Assembly: GCA_029558215.1 (NCBI GenBank)
Contig: JAKQFZ010000803.1
Location: 1-6,538, forward strand
Length of the DNA stretch: 6,538 nt
Reading direction: 5' to 3'
From: Candidatus Omnitrophota bacterium
GTDB lineage: Bacteria; Hinthialibacterota; Hinthialibacteria; JAKQFZ01
Shown: positions 6,130-6,538 of the stretch, one piece after another
Layout of the letters: every line of letters starts with the position of its first letter
Numbering within the stretch: the stretch's first letter is position 1
Notes under the pieces: generated by a model
Databases searched by the model: none
The model's input: the letters and a program-made list of their open reading frames with translations, nothing else
What the model was told of the DNA's origin: nothing
Position numbers and translations under genes: made by a program

Positions 6130-6538
6130 ATGAGAAACGACTTGCGAATACTCATTGTGGACGACGAAGAGTCTATTCGCAACCTGCTTGGGGACTTTAT
6201 CAGTGAGCACTATCCGGATGTCCTTCTCGCTGAGAACGCACTGAAAGCGACAGAGAAACTCCAAGAGTATCCCGTTGACGTGATCCTGACAGATTTGGTG
6301 ATGCCCGAGATGACGGGCAGAGATCTGCTGAAGGTGGTTCAAGAGCGGTATCCAAACACCATCGTTATTGTCATGACCGGTCATGCCAGCGTGGAGTCCG
6401 CCGTGGATGCCATGCGTTTGGGAGCGTTTGACTATCTGGTCAAGCCGTTCAATCTTTCTGAAGCCGAGATCACCATTGAACGCGCTGGGGAACTGCTCCG
6501 ACTGCGCAAGGAAAATGCTCGATTGATCGAGGATTTGC
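6130..6538 (+). CDS. Response regulator, receiver domain, 3' partial
   Basis: The receiver protein of a two-component system; its output domain lies beyond the window. ATG 6130 follows GGAAGGA (6114-6120) at 9 bases, 18 bases after the GalT-family stop. The 136 visible residues contain a complete CheY-like receiver: acidic pocket D11-D12-E13, phosphoacceptor D55 in LTDLVMPEMTG, T83 in VMTGHAS, and K105 in YLVKPF. All key residues are present, so phosphorylation should work. The following stretch, ERAGELLRLRKENARLIEDL, is a charged coiled-coil-like linker as seen before NtrC-type AAA+ domains, but also before kinase or HD-GYP outputs, so the output cannot be named. Its most likely phosphodonor is the kinase at 2939-4249, which lacks its own receiver. 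Confidence 0.92.
   Translation, partial: MRNDLRILIVDDEESIRNLLGDFISEHYPDVLLAENALKATEKLQEYPVDVILTDLVMPEMTGRDLLKVVQERYPNTIVIVMTGHASVESAVDAMRLGAFDYLVKPFNLSEAEITIERAGELLRLRKENARLIEDL

Overview
The window reads as ordinary chromosomal DNA from a Gram-negative, probably free-living bacterium. It has all genes on the + strand, tight operon-like packing, a type IV pilus retraction ATPase, a soluble GAF histidine kinase and a receiver-domain regulator. The style (PilU-like ATPase, GAF kinase with an H-C-V-K-N H-box, GalT of the H-W-H type) resembles Deltaproteobacteria-like lineages or neighbouring candidate phyla. That placement is an impression from memory and nothing here proves it. I see no mobile element, CRISPR array, tRNA, rRNA or phage gene.

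Layout: (1) positions 1-1680 hold the C-terminal two thirds of a P-type cation (Ca2+-type) ATPase whose start lies outside the window. (2) A 167-base gap follows, with a plausible sigma70-type promoter and a good ribosome binding site. (3) From 1848 a close-packed run begins: pilU-like ATPase (1848-2933), GAF histidine kinase (2939-4249), a membrane-anchored protein of unknown function (4355-5101), a GalT-family nucleotidylyltransferase homologue (5101-6111), and a receiver-domain response regulator running off the right edge (from 6130). Gaps are 5 bases, 105 bases, a 1-base overlap and 18 bases, so one transcript is likely. The 105-base gap is the only spacer of note and holds several small inverted repeats just upstream of a strong ribosome binding site.

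Functionally the run could couple surface or pilus behaviour to a two-component switch: the kinase has no membrane segment and no receiver of its own, and the first receiver gene downstream is the one at 6130. The anchored protein and the GalT homologue sit between the two signalling partners. How these fit together is inference.

The most notable observation is in the GalT homologue. The catalytic H-P-H-x-Q motif reads H-P-Y-S-Q, so the residue that acts as the covalent nucleophile in studied GalT enzymes is a tyrosine, while the metal-binding cysteines, the first His, the Gln and the C-terminal H-W-H motif are kept. No complete, clearly new multi-gene system can be claimed from this window.
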